A stretch of 9,908 nt of DNA, from positions 1 through 9,908 of the forward strand of contig JALWZK010000334.1 of assembly GCA_027002665.1 (NCBI GenBank). Reading direction: 5' to 3'. The notes beneath the pieces are model-generated. The model ran no database searches and was not told where the DNA came from. It saw only the letters and a list, made by a program, of their open reading frames with translations. Shown here piece by piece: positions 8,231 to 9,908 of the stretch. Made by a program: the position numbers and the translations under genes. The first letter of the stretch is position 1. Each line of letters opens with the position of its first letter. The DNA comes from Campylobacteraceae bacterium (lineage in GTDB: Bacteria > Campylobacterota > Campylobacteria > Campylobacterales > Sulfurovaceae).

Positions 8231-9908
8231 GTGATAAAGACAGCGTGTGGATTGGATTGTCCTGATGCTTGTGGAATTGAGGTGGATATAGACTCTTTCC
8301 CCAAGATTAAAGCAGATAGAAAACACCCATTTAGTAATGGGGCATTGTGTTCTCTTCTAAATAGACATATATGGAGAGAGAAGAGAATAGAGAGTGCTAA
8401 GATAGATGGAGTAGAGGTCTCATTAGATAGAGCTATGGAAGAGGTTAGCTTAAGTTTAAATAGTAACTCTCTACTATGGAGGGGTTCAGGTAATTTTGGA
8501 GTTATGCAGGAGATTACCAATCTACTATTTAAAGCAATAGATGGGACAACCACAAAAGGCTCTCTATGTGACGGGGCGGGAGATGCTGGAATTATTGCGG
8601 GTAGAGGAGTAAATAGGATACTGCCTCCAGAGCAGATTAAAAAATCTGAAGTTATTGTAGTGTGGGGTAAAAATATTACAGTTACAGCCTCTCACCTTAT
8701 GCCATATATTGAGGGAAAAAAGATTGTAGTGATTGACCCCATAGAGACACCTATTGCAAAGAGAGCAGACCTATTTTTACAGATAGCACCAAAGAGTGAC
8801 TTCTATCTTGCTATTCTATTGGCACGATTTATATTTATGGGTAATTATGAAGATAGAGAGTTTTTAGATAATTTTACCTCAGATTATGAAGATTTTTACG
8901 ATTTTACAAGAGGATTTAGAATAAAAGCTATATTGGAGCATATTGGAATCGATTTATCTACCGTAGGTGAGATTTTAGATTTTATCTTAAATAAGAGAGT
9001 AGTATTTTTAATTGGAAATGGAGTTCAAAAATACTCAATAGGAAACTATGTGCTTCATGCTATTGACTCTCTCGCTTCAACACTTGGCCTATTTGGAAAG
9101 GAGGGTTGTGGAGTTGCATTTATTGGAAACTCCAAACTTGGATTTAATAATCCATTTGAGATAGGTGGAAAAAGGGTGCAGAAGGCCACAACCAACTTTT
9201 CCAATTTCGATACTGTCCTAATTCAAGGTGGAAATCCCGTTGCATCTATGCCGAACTCATCTAAGGTTATTGAGGAGTTAAAAAGGTGCAGAAGGGTTAT
9301 CTATTTTGGACTATATGAGAATGAGACATCGGAGATGGCAGATATTATAATTCCTGCTAAGAACTTCTTTGAAAAAGATGATGTGAGATTGAGTTACTCC
9401 CACCATATAGTAACCCCAATGAGAAAGGTTAAAGATGCCAATTTTGGAATATCAGAATATGAGTTTGTATCAACTCTATTTAAAAAGTTAAATCTTGGTA
9501 ACTTAAAGAGTGAACAAGAGTATATAGATATCTGGTTAAATCAGTGTAAAAGGGAGAATGGTTACTATGTATCTCCCGCATATCGAGAGCTTCCATATAG
9601 AAATGGTTTTGGAGAAGATGGAGGTGACGAGTTCGAGTTTATTGATGATTTTGAAGATGAGTTTGAAGATAATAAGAGATTAAGAAGAGTTAGAAAAAGG
9701 AGAGAAGAGCAAAAGGTTATTGATGAGTATTGGTTAATTACTCCCAAATCTAACAATTCTTTAAATACACAATTTAAAAGGGATAATGAAATTAATATTC
9801 ATCCCGATTTGAATTTTAAAGATGGAGAAAAGATATTAGCATATTCAAAATGGGGAGAATCTGAATTTATAGTAAAAAATTGTCCAAAAATGAGAAAAGA
9901 TAGTGTGC
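8231..9908 (+). CDS. Molybdopterin (bis-MGD) oxidoreductase with [4Fe-4S] site, 3' end outside the window
   Basis: This belongs to the DMSO reductase superfamily, whose members transfer oxygen atoms or electrons at a Mo or W bis-MGD centre; the substrate cannot be told. The GTG start at 8231 (AAGG at 8219-8222) gives an N-terminus going straight into the cluster motif: Cys6, Cys10, Cys14 and Cys40 (C-x3-C-x3-C-x25-C). With no Tat signal it should be cytoplasmic. The cofactor-binding core includes GSLCDGAGDAG, VVWGKN, KIVVIDP, LIQGGNPVASMPN and EMADIIIPAKNFFEKDD. Residues 462-480 form a very acidic stretch (EDGGDEF to FEDEFED), then a basic helix-like run 482-491 (KRLRRVRKRR), an unusual insertion before the C-terminal dinucleotide-binding domain that begins at LITPKSNNSLNTQF. 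559 codons are visible with no stop; about 50-80 more residues are expected. The overall form resembles the small cytoplasmic group annotated as BisC- or YoaE-like. I cannot assign the metal ligand, and no electron-transfer partner subunit is in view. Confidence 0.88.
   Translation, partial: MIKTACGLDCPDACGIEVDIDSFPKIKADRKHPFSNGALCSLLNRHIWREKRIESAKIDGVEVSLDRAMEEVSLSLNSNSLLWRGSGNFGVMQEITNLLFKAIDGTTTKGSLCDGAGDAGIIAGRGVNRILPPEQIKKSEVIVVWGKNITVTASHLMPYIEGKKIVVIDPIETPIAKRADLFLQIAPKSDFYLAILLARFIFMGNYEDREFLDNFTSDYEDFYDFTRGFRIKAILEHIGIDLSTVGEILDFILNKRVVFLIGNGVQKYSIGNYVLHAIDSLASTLGLFGKEGCGVAFIGNSKLGFNNPFEIGGKRVQKATTNFSNFDTVLIQGGNPVASMPNSSKVIEELKRCRRVIYFGLYENETSEMADIIIPAKNFFEKDDVRLSYSHHIVTPMRKVKDANFGISEYEFVSTLFKKLNLGNLKSEQEYIDIWLNQCKRENGYYVSPAYRELPYRNGFGEDGGDEFEFIDDFEDEFEDNKRLRRVRKRREEQKVIDEYWLITPKSNNSLNTQFKRDNEINIHPDLNFKDGEKILAYSKWGESEFIVKNCPKMRKDSV

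Noticed and set aside
8200..8553. 117-codon minus-strand open frame opposite the molybdoenzyme start
   Set aside because: It covers the Fe-S motif region of a clear oxidoreductase on the other strand and has no recognisable motif.

Overview
Most of the window (about 690 to 9908) looks like chromosomal DNA from a member of the Campylobacterota (Epsilonproteobacteria), probably a free-living or symbiotic sulfur- or hydrogen-oxidiser related to Sulfurimonas/Sulfurovum. The evidence is low GC, heavy use of ATA (Ile) and AGA (Arg) codons, an adjacent pyrG-recJ pair as in Campylobacter and Helicobacter, a BioV-type pimeloyl-ACP methyl ester esterase, an NnrS with the short HAYSL motif, and promoters made of an extended -10 (TGnTATAAT) with no clear -35. 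The genus is inferred and cannot be fixed from the sequence alone.

The first ~680 bases are different. They are GC-richer, use no ATA isoleucine codons and draw Arg codons from CGN as well as AGA. They encode the N-terminal ~144 residues of a proteobacterial 2-oxoglutarate dehydrogenase E1 (SucA) behind a leader. At about 675-690 this reading frame passes without a stop into the second transmembrane segment and AAA+ domain of an FtsH-like protein. I read this as a chimeric join (assembly or amplification artefact, less likely a real recombination), not a functional SucA-FtsH fusion.

Layout: 1-248 foreign leader; 249-~683 sucA 5' fragment; ~684-2090 FtsH-like AAA+ ATPase without its N-terminus and without the HEXXH protease motif; 2077-2586 bioV, overlapping it by 14 bases; 2587-2719 AT-rich promoter region; 2720-4357 pyrG; 4338-5936 recJ, overlapping pyrG by 20 bases; 5946-5974 intrinsic terminator between recJ and a convergent gene; 7120-5957 (minus) nnrS family; 8115-7198 (minus) manganese-dependent inorganic pyrophosphatase ppaC; 8116-8230 divergent promoter region; 8231-9908 (plus) a molybdopterin oxidoreductase with a GTG start that runs off the window.

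Functionally the window is mostly housekeeping: membrane protein quality control or remodelling (FtsH-like), biotin precursor synthesis (BioV), CTP synthesis (PyrG), DNA repair (RecJ) and pyrophosphate removal (PpaC), plus two genes of respiratory or nitrosative-stress flavour (NnrS and the Mo/Fe-S oxidoreductase). I see no tRNA, rRNA, CRISPR array, insertion sequence, phage or defence island. The points most worth a second look are the chimeric junction, the protease-dead FtsH paralogue with an 8-G tract, the charged insertion in the molybdoenzyme, and the terminator that uses the 3' end of the opposing gene.
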